Of a stretch of 64,000 nucleotides of DNA, positions 24,911-36,214 are shown in pieces. The position numbers and the translations under genes were made by a program. The notes under the pieces are model-generated. The model saw only the letters and a program-made list of their open reading frames with translations, was not told the origin of the DNA and made no database searches. The stretch is from Salticus scenicus (Eukaryota > Arthropoda > Arachnida > Araneae > Salticidae). The DNA lies in the NCBI GenBank assembly GCA_963930645.1, contig OZ005650.1, positions 68,500,018 through 68,564,017 of the forward strand, given 5' to 3'. Numbering within the stretch: the first letter of the stretch is position 1; each line of letters begins with the position of its first letter.

Positions 24911-24911
<1 letters not shown>

Positions 24912-25960
24912 TAAATTAAAATATATTTTGCAAAGACTACTTTTTTAATATTTGTTTGTATATAGAATAAAATAATTTTCAATATATCCTCGTAGCTGCC
25001 TACCTTTCGAATTTTTAAATCACATTTATCACCACTATCTTTTAATAAAAATCTGTCGCATTTATTTTCTGCGATCAAGTAAATTGAAAATCTTTATAGA
25101 AATTTTCTGCTAAAAGGTCTCACGGAAGAGCTATGCGTTATCTATTTTTAAATTAAACCTTCTTAGTAGTATTTAAACTCAGTAAAAATTTTAAAACTCA
25201 GTAAAATTTTATTACTGTTACGAAAAGCCAAAAAAACCTTTTTCTTGCTGTTAAAATAATTTAACAGGGATCTAAAATAACAAATGTAGCTGCATTGATT
25301 ATTTAAGACACAGATTTTAGCCAAAATATCATCAACCACAATCCTAAAAATCTTCTCAACCAGTTGGAATGTATTTCATAATTTATGTATAACACACATT
25401 GTTTTTCTCTTTCGTATCTGCTTTTTTTTTTTTTTTTTTTTTTTTTTCTAAACTTATTTTGTTAATGTTATAGTTATTTAAAAAGAAAAAACTTAGGTAA
25501 AATGAATAAATCACAATATAACAAATATTTCTGGAGACTTTTTTTAATGAAACAATGCTCACTTAAGTTCCGTTTAACTCGTATCCCCTTTGGGCACTAC
25601 GATTTAATTTATGTAATTATTATGCATTTATTTACATATAATGTACCGATATACCCAAATGGGAATTAATTTTTAAATCAATAAAAATCATATATTTGTT
25701 TCTATAAAGTGAAAATTTAAAATAGTACCTTTCTATTTACAGGCAAGAACGTAACTAAATTTAAAAAACAAAAATCTGGCAGTTAATGGTTAAATATATT
25801 AAGTTTATTTTTTAAACAAAATAATTAAAGAGAGAAAGCGAAAAACTCGAAAAAATAACGATTTTCGCTCAAATTGGCTTCTATAGATAAGTATGAACAG
25901 GATAAGCTTAGGAATACTGATACTGACTTATGCAAAAAGTAGAGTTATTCAAACTATTTT
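24911..25960. other. AT-rich non-coding stretch
   Basis: It contains a T run at about 25422-25447. No gene, RNA or bounded repeat was seen. Confidence 0.6.
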
Positions 25961-26134
25961 AAGTTGAGATATCTCTATTTTTATTTTTATTTATTTATTT
26001 ATTTTAATTAATTAATTTTTTTTAATCATATATTTATGTCAAAATCATAAGTTGAGATATCTCTATCTCTATTTTTATTTATTTATTTATTTTAATTAAT
26101 TAATTTTTTTTAATCATATATTTATGTCAAAATC
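25960..26134 (+). repeat. Tandem duplication, two units of about 86 bp
   Basis: The unit AAGTTGAGATATCTCTAT ... TTATTTATTTATTTTAATTA ... TCATATATTTATGTCAAAAT occurs at about 25961-26047 and 26050-26134, nearly identical apart from a few indels in the (TTTA)n part. It looks like a recent local duplication. Confidence 0.85.
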
Positions 26135-26218
26135 TAATTTCTTAAATGATTTTAAAAGACAGTTGTACACTTTAATAAAAATTCATTAACAATTTTAATC
26201 ATATATTGTTTTTTTTTA

Positions 26219-26249
<31 letters not shown>

Positions 26250-28027
26250 TTTATTACTTAAATATCTGTACGAAAAATATAAAATGCTTATATTTACTCT
26301 CTACTTTTCTTTTTTCATTTAGGTAAGTCTGACTTTTTTTAAAGATGTGCATTTCTTGTATGATGAGAAAGGTAAAATTTGGTTTTAATTTTAAATTACT
26401 ACATTGCTAAATTATTTGGTTTGAAGTTTGTTAAATGTTTACTGTTATATGTGCCACGTAAAAATATGACCATACAAAAAAATAAAAATATTTCAGCAAA
26501 GAATTAGTTTTTTAACAAAATAAAAATAAATAAAATTAAGATTTAAAGGTAGAAAAGAAAAGAAAAAGAAGCATATTCCAGGAAAGTATTTGTTTTTTTT
26601 TTAACAAAATAAAAATGAATAAAATTAAGATGTAAGGGTAGCAACGTGGGTGAAGTAAATAGCAGAAAACTTCAACAATCAGCTGTTTTGAACGTTTTGC
26701 TGCATTCTAAGTACAGTAAAGCACTGTTTATGCGTATCTTTTACGTTTACATATGGATTTAGAGTTGACACAATTTATTCCTATTCGTTCTGATACAAAA
26801 ATGCTTTGCTTATTATACGATACAAGTGACGATTATAAGTCATTTTGTGATTTTCTAAAATTCGTAAAATTTCTAAAAACCAGTTCTTACTTCTCTATTT
26901 ATTCATTTTGAATTTCCTTAAACTTCGTTAGAAACTTCAGTTTTATCATACTAACGAAAAGAAAAAAAAAAAAACTTAAATTGATTCATAATGCTTAGTT
27001 TTAATACTTATGGACATTTATCACTTCATACGATTATTTAAGATATTTTTTATGATTAAAGACTTACCTGTATGAACATAAATCATTTAATCTTTCGTAC
27101 TCAACGTAGACAGTGCCTATTATTAACAGATAAAGCTTCTATGTATGCACGTATGTAAATATTGTATATATATTCGTATTTAAACCAAGCAATCGTATTT
27201 AATATTTAAGGTATGCAGTTAGGATGCGTTTTATTCTCACATATAAGATAGATTGTTTTTTATTTTCAATATAAATACTACTATGGATGGAATGATAAGC
27301 TAACATTGATGTAGTACAGGATTATTCTGGTAATTTACGTTTTTCTTTAGTCAGTTTTACATGTGTATTTAGCATTACAGAGCGTCTTTCATTTTATCTT
27401 TTTTTTCTATTACTTTGTTCTGAAAAATATGATTTAAAAGGATAGATGATCACGTTCCTTGTGCTGACTTATTAATATTTTTACATATATATTTCAGCAT
27501 TGTAAAGAGTCTTTCTATTTATCTTACTTTCTGCCTTTATGTGCTGAAAAATATGAGGTAAAAGGATAGTAATAACAATGATTATGATGACTAGTTAATA
27601 TTTTGACATATACATTCAGCATTGTTGACAGTCAATTTATCTCACTTTCTGGTTCCATAATTCTAAAAAAAAATTGAGACAAAACGGTAGATAATCATAT
27701 TCGTTAAGATGACCAGCTAATATATGTATTGTAGAAGACATTTATTTCTATAAAAAAAAAAAATAATAAATAAATAAAAAATAAATAAATAAATAAATAA
27801 TAAATAAAGTTATAATAATAGTTTAAAGAATAGTAATTTATTAGAGGAAATCTTCTTTACGTCAGATAACAAAAATCTAAATTTGATAAGACTGTCTGGC
27901 AAGAATGTTTTTCCCTTGTAGGTCGTGATAATCCTTTAAACGTATATGGAAATAAAAATAAATAAATAAAGATTACATTGTGTACCTTATTCAGTTACGA
28001 AAAATACGTTTTCACTATCAAATGTCT
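26135..28027. other. AT-rich non-coding stretch with low-complexity runs
   Basis: It contains ATT/TTTA runs at 26210-26258 and AAAT/TAAA runs at 27753-27810. Two 40-60 bp near-duplicates lie near 26501-26540 and 26595-26640 (TTAACAAAATAAAAATAAAT type). Three diverged units of 140-150 bp occur at about 27350-27460, 27480-27600 and 27600-27715, sharing 'ACATAT.TATTTCAGCATT', 'CTTTC', 'CTGAAAAATATGA' and 'AAAGGATAG'. No gene is supported. Confidence 0.5.
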
Positions 28028-29470
28028 GGGTGATTCTCCAAAAACTTAACATTTTCGAATCACAAATTCTATAAAAACAAAAATGCTTTAAAAATTCTAA
28101 TATATATATATATATACACCCTTTATAAGACACTTGACAAAGGAAAGATAACGAGAACTCATTTTAACTATACTAATTATCTGGCCATGTTTACTATACT
28201 AATCAGGATAGTGATACTTGCCTGCCACAAGAGAGACATTTTTCTTATATTAGGCCTGCTACTCAGGCTCAGGCTTAGAGTCCTGCGCGGGTCGAGTAAA
28301 CTTGACCCGCAAACAGACTTTCGACCCTCAACCCGACCGAACCCGCAGCTTCTGACGTCACCCGCAAAAAAAAGTATTATTCAATTTACATTATATACGA
28401 AACTGAATTAAAATTCGTTTTCATGAAATGCAGTTATATTATTGAACAAAGCTTTCAAAGAATTAATTATTACATAAATATTACAAGTATATAATAATAT
28501 TAAAAGTAGTGTATAATTAAAATTACATTAAAAGTAGCTAGTCTATTATAAACAAAATTTCAGTGTATAATATAACAAAATTTCTTGCGTATTACGCTTA
28601 TTTTGATAAAGTCCACTGTGTTAAATAGTCACTTAAAAAAATTTAAATGAAGATGCAAATATGCGTTGGAAGACAAGTAATTTTCTCATATAATAGTTTA
28701 AATGTCAAGCATTAATATTTATGATTTCTTCTAATACAACTTATTGTTATGAGTCATGTTGCTTTAAACTGCTCTGAAGAAAGAGAATGTCATCCAATCT
28801 CTACATTCAAAAGATTATATTCATAAAAAAGCAACATGAAAAATTCTTTGAAGAAAAGTATTTTGCGGGTAGACCAGTGGTTTTATCCGCCGGTCAAAAT
28901 TTAATAACCCGACCCGCAAAGCGGGTAACCCGGGGTACCCGACCCGATGCAGGACTCTACTCAGGCTTAGAGCCAATTTTGGTTTTATGAAGGTTTGTGT
29001 ATTATTATCATCGTTTAATTACATAGAATTACAGGTATTTTTCAGATATTCTTTTATGTATAATGGAAATGTTGTACACGAGAGTGACAATCTAAAATGT
29101 TACACACCTCAGTTTAAAACTTCATAACTATGATAAGAGCGCTCGGTGATCCAGATCATCAACTCATTCTAAGAATCTAACAAAATGATGGAAATAAATA
29201 GTATTGTTATGCGCCAGGCTAAAAATTCTGTAAAATTCCCAAAGTCAGGAAAGTGACGTGAAAACCTTAGGAAAAAACTTAAAATAATATACCTTGATAA
29301 TTTAAATGATTAAATGGATTTAAAAAATATTATATTACACATTTAAGTATATATTATTTACTGCTAATGAATTTAATTTGTGAAATGTCAATGCGAAATT
29401 TTTAAATAAATAAATAAAGATTGCGAAAAAGATTTGGACAGGCTAGGAAAGTGACATTCCAGTCATTTTG
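28028..29470 (-). repeat. 740-bp dispersed repeat, copy 2, split by a hAT-like element
   Basis: It is the reverse-complement relative of 19397-20138. The left part is 28028-28275 and the right part 28960-29470. The insertion 28276-28959 interrupts it. It reads GGGTGATTCTCCAAAAACTT at the left and GACAGGCTAGGAAAGTGACA near the right end. Confidence 0.75.
28268..28967. mobile_element. hAT-like non-autonomous element with perfect 8-bp duplication
   Basis: The element 28276-28959 (684 bp) begins TAGAGTCCTGCGCGGGTCG and ends CGACCCGATGCAGGACTCTA. It is flanked on both sides by CTCAGGCT (28268-28275 and 28960-28967), a perfect 8-bp target-site duplication typical of hAT transposons. The ends are rich in repeated (A)CCCG/CGGGT submotifs. 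The interior is A/T-rich and non-coding. The paralogous empty site at 19857-19892 confirms the insertion. Confidence 0.9.
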
Positions 29471-30033
29471 AGTAATCTTTTTTGTGGAATCTTTTCATGG
29501 GAATACACTGGAAAATTGTATCTTAAAAGAAAAAAGAAATAGCAATTTTCTTTTATGCCAAGTCATTCTTATAATATTTTGCTCATACATTATATTGTTA
29601 TGTTTCTGGAGTTTCACCCATCTAAACCAATACCAGTATACCACGCTTTCAAATTGTGTTAATAAATATTAATTATTTGTAAAATGGAAATTATTTTGAA
29701 TTTATCGTAGATATAACAAATTATTTAAGTATTTGTTCGATCCAGTTATTTTTGTTCCATTTGATAATTTATCTTTTGTTTTTTGTTTTTCACTTTGCCT
29801 ATTTTCTCGCTGCCCTTCACTAATTTCCATATTGTTTTTATTTTCTACTATACATACATAAAAATAAATATTGGATTCATGAAAATTTTAGATTTCCTAT
29901 TTTCCGTGGATTTACATGGATTTACCATATTTTCAGAACATTGTATTTCACAAAAAATATACTCTAAATTTCACATTTGGCATATATATATCTTAATATA
30001 AATTGATACTGATAAAATTGTTGTATTATATTT

Positions 30034-30330
30034 CCCGGCAGTGGCGCCGCTTTTACTTTTGCAGCATATTCCTTCTTTTGCGGGAAAGCTTCTGTGGTGT
30101 ATCAAAGCACAAAACATAATATTTGAAATGGTTATTATAGCAAACTATGCTGATTCAATTTGAGTGCATATTCCAGATAGGTGGCGCTTCTATGCTGATA
30201 TTTCCCTTCTTTACGAAAAATGATACATCTCAGCTTCTATAGTATATAAGTGCTCCAAAACTCATATGTAATACGACTGTTATGAAAATTCATATTGTCT
30301 CAAATTGGGTGAATACCGACTGGTAGGCGG
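30034..30330 (+). repeat. Degenerate tandem repeat, unit about 145 bp, with GTGGCGC motif
   Basis: The units begin near 30036 (GCAGTGGCGCCGCTT), 30176 (GATAGGTGGCGCTTCTATG) and 30322 (ACTGGTAGGCGGTAC, partial). Each contains CTTC(TTT)-GCGGG/TACGAAA, AGCTTCT..AGT/GGTAT and GTTAT-type blocks. It is non-coding. Confidence 0.6.
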
Positions 30331-30540
30331 TACTATTGTGCAACCCTTTTCAGTTTTACGTATTTTTACAACCAATTAATAAATTAGGATGAAGAAGAAG
30401 AAGAAGAAAATTTTATAATGCCCACAGCACTCTAGTCTAATTTATGTGACACATTTTGTCTCTGTTATTCAATAAATATTTTTTCTGTTATTTAATAAAT
30501 AATATGTATTGTACGAAGAATTAATGCATTAGAAAAAAAT

Positions 30541-31392
30541 CTGGTGAAACAACCACACGACTTCCATTACCCACTATTACACGTATTATATGTATTTTTT
30601 GGAGATAATGTAATCAGAAGATATAAAATTAACCTAACGAAGTAGAAACCTAAAATTTTTCTGGTAAGAGAAACTTGATACACGTGTAAAGTGTATCAAA
30701 AACATATAAAGCAAAGTTTACATAGCGAGTTAAAAAATAAAGAAAAAAAAATTGGTAGAGTTATTTTTTGAAACACCAATTTTCGAGATCTAAAACTGAC
30801 CTACTTAAGCAGGATGCAGTTAAATTTTTCCTGTAATAACCACGTAATACATGAGAAAGGCTATCTAAAATGGATTTAGATAAAAAATTTCAAGAAAATC
30901 GTGAGAGCCGTTTTTGAGATACCAATTTTTACCAAAACTTCGCATACTCAATTATTGACCGGAAAACAATAATTACATACAAAAGGATATTTAAAAGGGA
31001 GTTAATACATGGCGAGTTTAAAAAAAAAAAACCCGTACAGCCGTTTTTAAAGGAACGCACTTGTGAAACCTGAAATTGTGCTATTTATACAGTACGCCTA
31101 TCAATTTTCCTGAACTAACCATGTGTCACTTCCGGCTTTCCAACTTTCACCAAAATCTGGAAAATTCATCTGTACACCAGACTTGTTTCAATTCTGAAGT
31201 TTCGTAGTTCTATCTGTATTAGTTTTGGAGATATGATAGCCAGAAGATTCTCCACATACATACACGTACACACACTGACGAATTACCAAAACTACTTTTT
31301 TGGACTCAGAAGACAAACGAGTAGTTAAAACGTGTAAATCAGGTGAAAACTCGACATCGAACAATACTTCCATTACCTACAGTAGTCGGGTA
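30541..31392 (-). repeat. Family B repeat, copy 2 (inverted)
   Basis: It starts TGGTGAAACAACCACACGAC and ends CTACAGTAGTCGGGTA, the complement of the family B hairpin. It matches 8011-8973 in order with indels. It contains (CA/TACA)n at about 31255-31276 and the core AAACGTGTAAATCAGG at about 31328-31343. Confidence 0.75.
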
Positions 31393-31598
31393 TTGGAAAT
31401 AAAAAATTGTAATGTCCATAGCATACTAGTAAAATTTATGTGACAATTTTTCTTTTCTGTTAATCAATAAAAAACTTTCCTTCAAAAAGAAAGCGAGATC
31501 AAAAATACGCACTTTTTGCAACAGCTGGAAAGCTTGATTTTTTTCTTTCGTTAAAATTATCTAAATTAGTGTAAAAGCAGAACATCCAGTAAATATTT

Positions 31599-31905
31599 TT
31601 AAGACAATAAAATTGAGAATAGGGACAGCATATTCCGAATTTCATCATCGCATTCTTGCGTCATATACAGGAATAGAGCAGATGCAAATGTGTTGACGCC
31701 AGAATAAATCACTTTTCCGGAAAATTCTTGCGAACAAATATTGACAGCAGACGTCAGATCTGAGGCAATTCTTGTGCAAATGTCGGGCTTCCATTTCATT
31801 TAAGAGCAGCTTTTCCTAGACGAATTATTTGAGGAAAATCTCCGTTTCGTATTAAGATATCTTAGATTGAGATATTGATCCGGAGTTCGTTGAACTAATT
31901 TCCGT
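31599..31905 (-). pseudogene. Decayed coding-like patch, unidentified
   Basis: On the minus strand a frame runs from about 31905 to 31602 with only one internal stop (just before the ATG at 31799). That is unusual in this stop-rich DNA. The upstream part is basic (about 30 codons, RTPDQYLNLRYLNTKRRFSS). The downstream part is 66 codons, IASDLTSAVNICSQEFSGKV ... ECDDEIRNMLSLFSILLS. The composition is less A/T-rich and more protein-like than other frames here. A second frame is also open for part of the distance. No clear splice site was found. I do not recognise the family. The final helix (DEIRNMLSLF) loosely recalls helical silk-protein N-terminal domains, but that is weak and unverified. 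Confidence 0.25.
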
Positions 31906-33148
31906 TATGCCGCAATCTCTTAAATTCTTTTATTGGTGTCTTTTCAACCTCAATACTTAGTTGCTTATATCCGAAATAAAAATTCTTAAATATGAGTCAT
32001 ATTTTATGAAATACTGATTTTGAGTATAAAAAGTATAAATACTTTAATTATTAAGAATGAAGGAAATAGCAGACAAAAAATATGTTTTAAATATCTATTT
32101 ATTTTTCGTTATTACTTATTATGATACTAAAATTCGGGAGAGTTGGCATCTATAAAACTATAACATAATAATATAGTTCTCCGTGTCCTTATATTTTCTT
32201 TATTAATTTAAAGATGAAAATGTTTGACCAGTGATAAATTGTGGAGAGTTTGAAACAAGATATGCAGAAAACAATTTTACAAAACACCTGTTACATGTGC
32301 TGAATTTAGGATGTAAAATCTAAATGAGTGCAACTAATTTTTAAGAAAGGACTCATATTTATTTACCTAGCAAAAATGTTTTCGTATAAAATGAAAAAAA
32401 AAATTCTTTACACAATGAAACTTCTTTTAAACAAATTATATGTTTGAAACTCTTTTTTGAAGAGGGTCGGGGAGCTTTACCCTGACGAAGAAATAAATAA
32501 AAGTTTTTTCCTCTCCTGTCTCTTCTCTTTACAAATGAATTACTTCTATTTCGTGTACTAAAATGTTGTACAGAAATTTTTTATATAAAAATAGTAAAAA
32601 ATTCAGTATCTTATGTAGAATTTTGTATAAAAATTATAATAAAATATGTATTATTTTGAATATTTATTAAAAAATATTTTAAAGCTTTGAACAATATACA
32701 GTTGTTGGCTTGATAAACATGAGGGAGTAAAAATTATGTTGTAAAAAATCGTTCTATTAATTTAGATGTGTCGGGACAAAATTAATAAGATGATTTTTAA
32801 AAACTAAAATGTTTCTTAAGCAGATATAAATAAAATAATAAATTATACTTACTTTTTTTATTAATTAAAAACATTTACATTTATTTATATACTAAAAAGT
32901 AAATCCTTGCTTAAATGCCGTACAGATTTTTATTTTAACACATATGTATGTGATATGTATATGAAAACTTTTCAAAATCGTATATTGTCTTTTAGTTATA
33001 AGCCCAGTAGCAGAATTTTCTATATCTACCTGCAGCAAAAGAAAATTTGTCTGCAATCTAGGAATGCGGGTCGAAGTCTGGTTCTAGACTAAGCCTGGTT
33101 CTAGTTTTCTCCGTAAAGGTCTTTCTAAAGTGTCCCCTCCCGCAATTA
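31906..33148. other. AT-rich non-coding stretch
   Basis: No gene, RNA or bounded repeat was recognised. Short A/T runs and 'GGTTCTAG' duplicates near 33080-33105 were noted. Confidence 0.6.
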
Positions 33149-34018
33149 CACTGGTGTTCAAAATTAAAGCAACAACCTGTTTTCTCGTTTTCTTCTTTTG
33201 CGCATAATTTTTAAACAGATAAACATATAAACATAAAATTTAGATGGCATGTTCGTTATCATACAATTAATCGAATTTTATATAACTTTAGCATGAGTAA
33301 TAATTTTTAAACTAATAATTATTCTTTCTTTTTTTTTTCCAAAAGTATGATTTGGAAAAAATGAAAAATTTCAACAATTTTAGGAAAGGAAACCTAATGA
33401 AAAGTGGTGTTAAGGATGCATTACAGATAGATATAGAAATGTTACTCTAAATCTCAATTTTTCTTTCTGAATTAACTTTTCTTTTATTTTTATAATAGAC
33501 TTAAAAAAAAATAATAATAATAATTAATAATTTGTAAACTATGAGCATCACCAGCATAATAAAAATGTCGATAAATAATTTTATAATGAACATCTTATCC
33601 AATTTTCATGTTTGTATGTATATTTTTTAAAAAGTTATTCACATGCGAAAAAAAGAAGAAAAATGAAGAAACAGAAAAATGAATACAGGTAAAAAGATCT
33701 GGTTTTAATCTAACACATGGATGCATGTGCATCTTCACCTATCTGTAATGCATCCTTATGACCATTTTTCATTAAGTTTTCTTTTCTAAAATTGTTAAAA
33801 TTCTTCATTTTTTCCAAAGCTTATTTTTGAGAAAAAATGAATATAAGCTTAAAAAATTATTGCGTATGTTAAAGTTATATCAAATTCGGTTAATGATATA
33901 ATAATGAACGTATGCCATCCAAATTTTATGTTCATATGTTTATTTGTTTAAAAGTTATGTGCAAAAGAAGAAAACGAGAAAACAAGTTGTTCCTTTAATT
34001 CTGAACACAACACCAGTG
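33149..34018. mobile_element. 870-bp Tc1/mariner-like element with long TIRs and TA duplication
   Basis: The left end is TA-CACTGGTGTTCAAAATTAAA and the right end is TTCTGAACACAACACCAGTG-TA. The arms pair for about 300 bp (33149-33440 and 33700-34018). Shared blocks include GTTTTCTCGTTTTCTTC, GATGGCAT.TTC.TTAT, TTTTCATTA and GGATGCATTACAGATAG. Between them, 33560-33670 contains a further degenerate copy of part of the arm (AATTTTCATGTTTGTATGTA ... AAAAGTTATTCACATGCG). No transposase frame remains. The TA duplication is intact. Confidence 0.8.
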
Positions 34019-34062
34019 TACTTGAGTTCCGGACAGACGCATGGGAAACTGTAAACGGTTAA

Positions 34063-34130
34063 GACGACACGAGCCCGATCTGGATTCGAGCGCGGCATTT
34101 TCCGTCTACCAGCTTTTGAAAGAAGGCAAT
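34063..34130 (-). repeat. SINE fragment (tRNA-derived head)
   Basis: The complement reads CAAAAGCTGGTAGACGGAAA, then GCGCTCGAATCCAG, a B-box-like motif. This matches the head region of the SINE at 47303-47485. Only about 70 bp remains. Confidence 0.55.
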
Positions 34131-34839
34131 TCATAAAATATGTAAAACTTGCATCTAAAAAGAAAATAATCGGAGAATATACAAGTAGCGTAATCTAGAG
34201 CCTATTATGTAAATTACATTTGTATTTTTATGCCTGAAGTTTCTGTTTAATATGTTAAATTAATCTGCAGAGTTTTTAAACAATCTGCAGTGTTCGCTAC
34301 TCTACTACGTGCTGCACTATTTCTGCTACTGTGGTTTTTCACCATTTTAAAGCATTTATAGTTTCACACAAAAACTTTTACGACAATTTAATGTTTATTA
34401 TTTTACATTTATTTGAGTACTGAATTGAAAATCTTTATTAAATTATAGTACAAAAAAAAAAAAAAAAAAAAAACATTTTATCTAAGTATGTTTTTACACT
34501 GTTAAATTTTCATCCTCTCATTTATATTTTATTATCTTTATCATCTATAGTTTCACTCAGTGTTTTTGTCGTGTGATGTTTTGTCTTTTTCTCATACGCA
34601 GTTTTTTAAATATAATAACAAACGAAGGTTTTTTTTTTTTCTCCATAAGGATTTCATTATTAATTAACATTGTAAATATTTCTTTTCTCAAATACGTCCA
34701 TGAGATTTAGTATTTATATCAGTTTAAAAAAATGTTTTTTTTTTTTTTTTTCAAAGTTTAGTAGAGGAAAATTTTTTTTTTTATCATTCACTCTACCTGT
34801 ACACCTAGCATCCCATACATTACATACCCGAGTTCAGCC

Positions 34840-35017
34840 AAGGTAACGCCTGGCACCCTCGTGGCTATTTAATTGCCATCTGAATCAGCTGCTTGTCTGA
34901 CAACCAAAGCGTCGCCATCCGACCGTGACGCATGCGCAATTGCCGTGCCTTTCCGCACGTGTATGGAATGTTTTTGTTTGGGTCCTTGGAACAAAAGCGC
35001 CATCTTTGAGTAGAAAG
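34840..35017 (+). promoter_or_regulatory. GC-rich island with NRF1-, E-box- and YY1-like sites; candidate promoter/first exon
   Basis: This roughly 180-bp segment stands out from the A/T-rich flanks. It contains GACGCATGCGCA (34927-34938, NRF1-like), GCACGTGT (34955-34962, E-box) and AGCGCCATCTTTG (34996-35008, complement of the YY1-type AAGATGGCGCT). YY1-type sites commonly lie just downstream of transcription starts. A donor-like GAAA|GTAAAG follows at 35017-35018, so a short non-coding first exon on the plus strand is possible. No TATA box or known gene is tied to it. It could be the promoter of a gene outside the window. Confidence 0.35.
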
Positions 35018-35659
35018 TAAAGATATTTTCTACATAGTTTGAGTGAGAAGGACATAGTTTAATGTATTCAGCCTCTTCTCACGAACTCAGAGGTGCTTTA
35101 TGGAAAAAAAAATAATAATAATAATTAACGTCATTGTCAGTTTTTTTTTACAAAGGGAAACATTGTAAGTAGATACCAAGGTTATTAACAATAGTTGCTG
35201 TTTGGCCAGACGTTTTAGAATTTATTTACATTCTTATTTCTTAATTTTCCCTCTTTTTATTTATTATGCAGTTTTATAATGGAATGAATCATTGTCTTAA
35301 AAATTAATTCAGAAATCGATTTATAAACGTTATCGAATGGGAAATAAAGTGACTAAAAAACACATGAAAGAAATGTTGAATAACTGTACATTTGTCAGTA
35401 ATTCTCATTTAATTCTCTCTCAGCAAAAAGCACGAGCACCAACTGTATGAGTACCACAATTTCCTGTATATAATCCTCAGGTTAGATAATTTTAATTAAC
35501 AGACGAAGTTATATTTCTTCAAGATATATCTTTTCACAAATATATATTTTTCTCTTACTTAAAATCTCTGGTGTAAAACTGAACTATTTTTAATAAAAAA
35601 GCACCACAAAACTGGCGTTGTAAAAAATATTACTTACAAACTTTGAATAAACACCATAA

Positions 35660-35730
35660 AATGTAATAAACTCGCAACAATTGTTTCGGGTCGAAAAAAC
35701 GCACGACCCTTCATCAGGCGAATAAAGTAA
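35660..35730 (-). ncRNA. Type I hammerhead ribozyme motif, left arm (minus strand)
   Basis: On the minus strand the CTGATGA core is at 35717-35711 and GAAA at 35687-35684, with helix II GGGTCG/CGACCC between them. Helix I TTCGC/GCGAG is at 35722-35718 and 35675-35671, with the predicted cut between 35676 and 35675. It matches the right arm except for the helix II loop (GC instead of GT) and one base near 35663. Confidence 0.7.
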
Positions 35731-35769
35731 GCACGAGTGCTGCACGCGGTGTGACTGCAGCACTCGTGC

Positions 35770-35840
35770 TTACTTTATTCGCCTGATGAAGGGTCGTGTG
35801 TTTTTTCGACCCGAAACAATTGTTGCGAGTTTATTGCATT
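35770..35840 (+). ncRNA. Type I hammerhead ribozyme motif, right arm
   Basis: Helix I 5' strand TTCGC (35778-35782), then CTGATGA (35783-35789), one extra A, helix II GGGTCG (35791-35796), a 10-nt loop, CGACCC (35807-35812), GAAA (35813-35816), a minimal helix III (A-U, C-G) closing the loop AATT, then GTT and helix I 3' strand GCGAG (35825-35829). All elements are in the order and spacing of a hammerhead. The predicted cut is after 35824. Reservations are the unpaired A at the base of helix II and the GUU (not GUC/GUA) cleavage triplet. The very short helix III is known for hammerheads in Penelope-like elements. Confidence 0.7.
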
Positions 35841-36214
35841 TTATGGTGTTTATTCAAAGTTTGTAAGTAATATTTTTAAAACTGATCTATCTTATTTGGA
35901 ATTATGCACAGGAAATTGTGAGTTCAGACCTGACAGAGATCCTTACCTATCGATTTCACATGTTTGGTTTCGTTGCTAAACCAACGAACGTTAAAGTATT
36001 AAAATAACATTAGATTTAAAAGCGTATAAAATGAGATTTATAGAAAGAATATCAACAATTCTTTTAAGAATCAGAAGTATATACTTTATTTTAATTTCAC
36101 TATGGTACTAGGCACTACATGAAATCGTTTTTGTTCAACAAAAATGTTTTCACGGTATGAGCAAAATTTGATACATTTACTTTGCTCATGAAAATTGCGG
36201 AATAAACAATCAGA

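Larger units (their letters stand above)
35601..35880. mobile_element. Foldback element carrying hammerhead ribozyme motifs on both strands (copy 1)
   Basis: The left arm 35621-35744 and right arm 35756-35880 are near-perfect inverted copies of about 124 bp around an 11-bp spacer (CGCGGTGTGAC). The left side extends to GCACCACAAAACTGGCGTT, a terminal sequence also found in copies 2 and 3. Each arm, read in its own direction, contains the hammerhead core described in the separate ncRNA entries. No reverse transcriptase frame is nearby. The structure suggests two Penelope-like/retrozyme units, or pseudo-LTRs, joined head to head. Confidence 0.75.
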
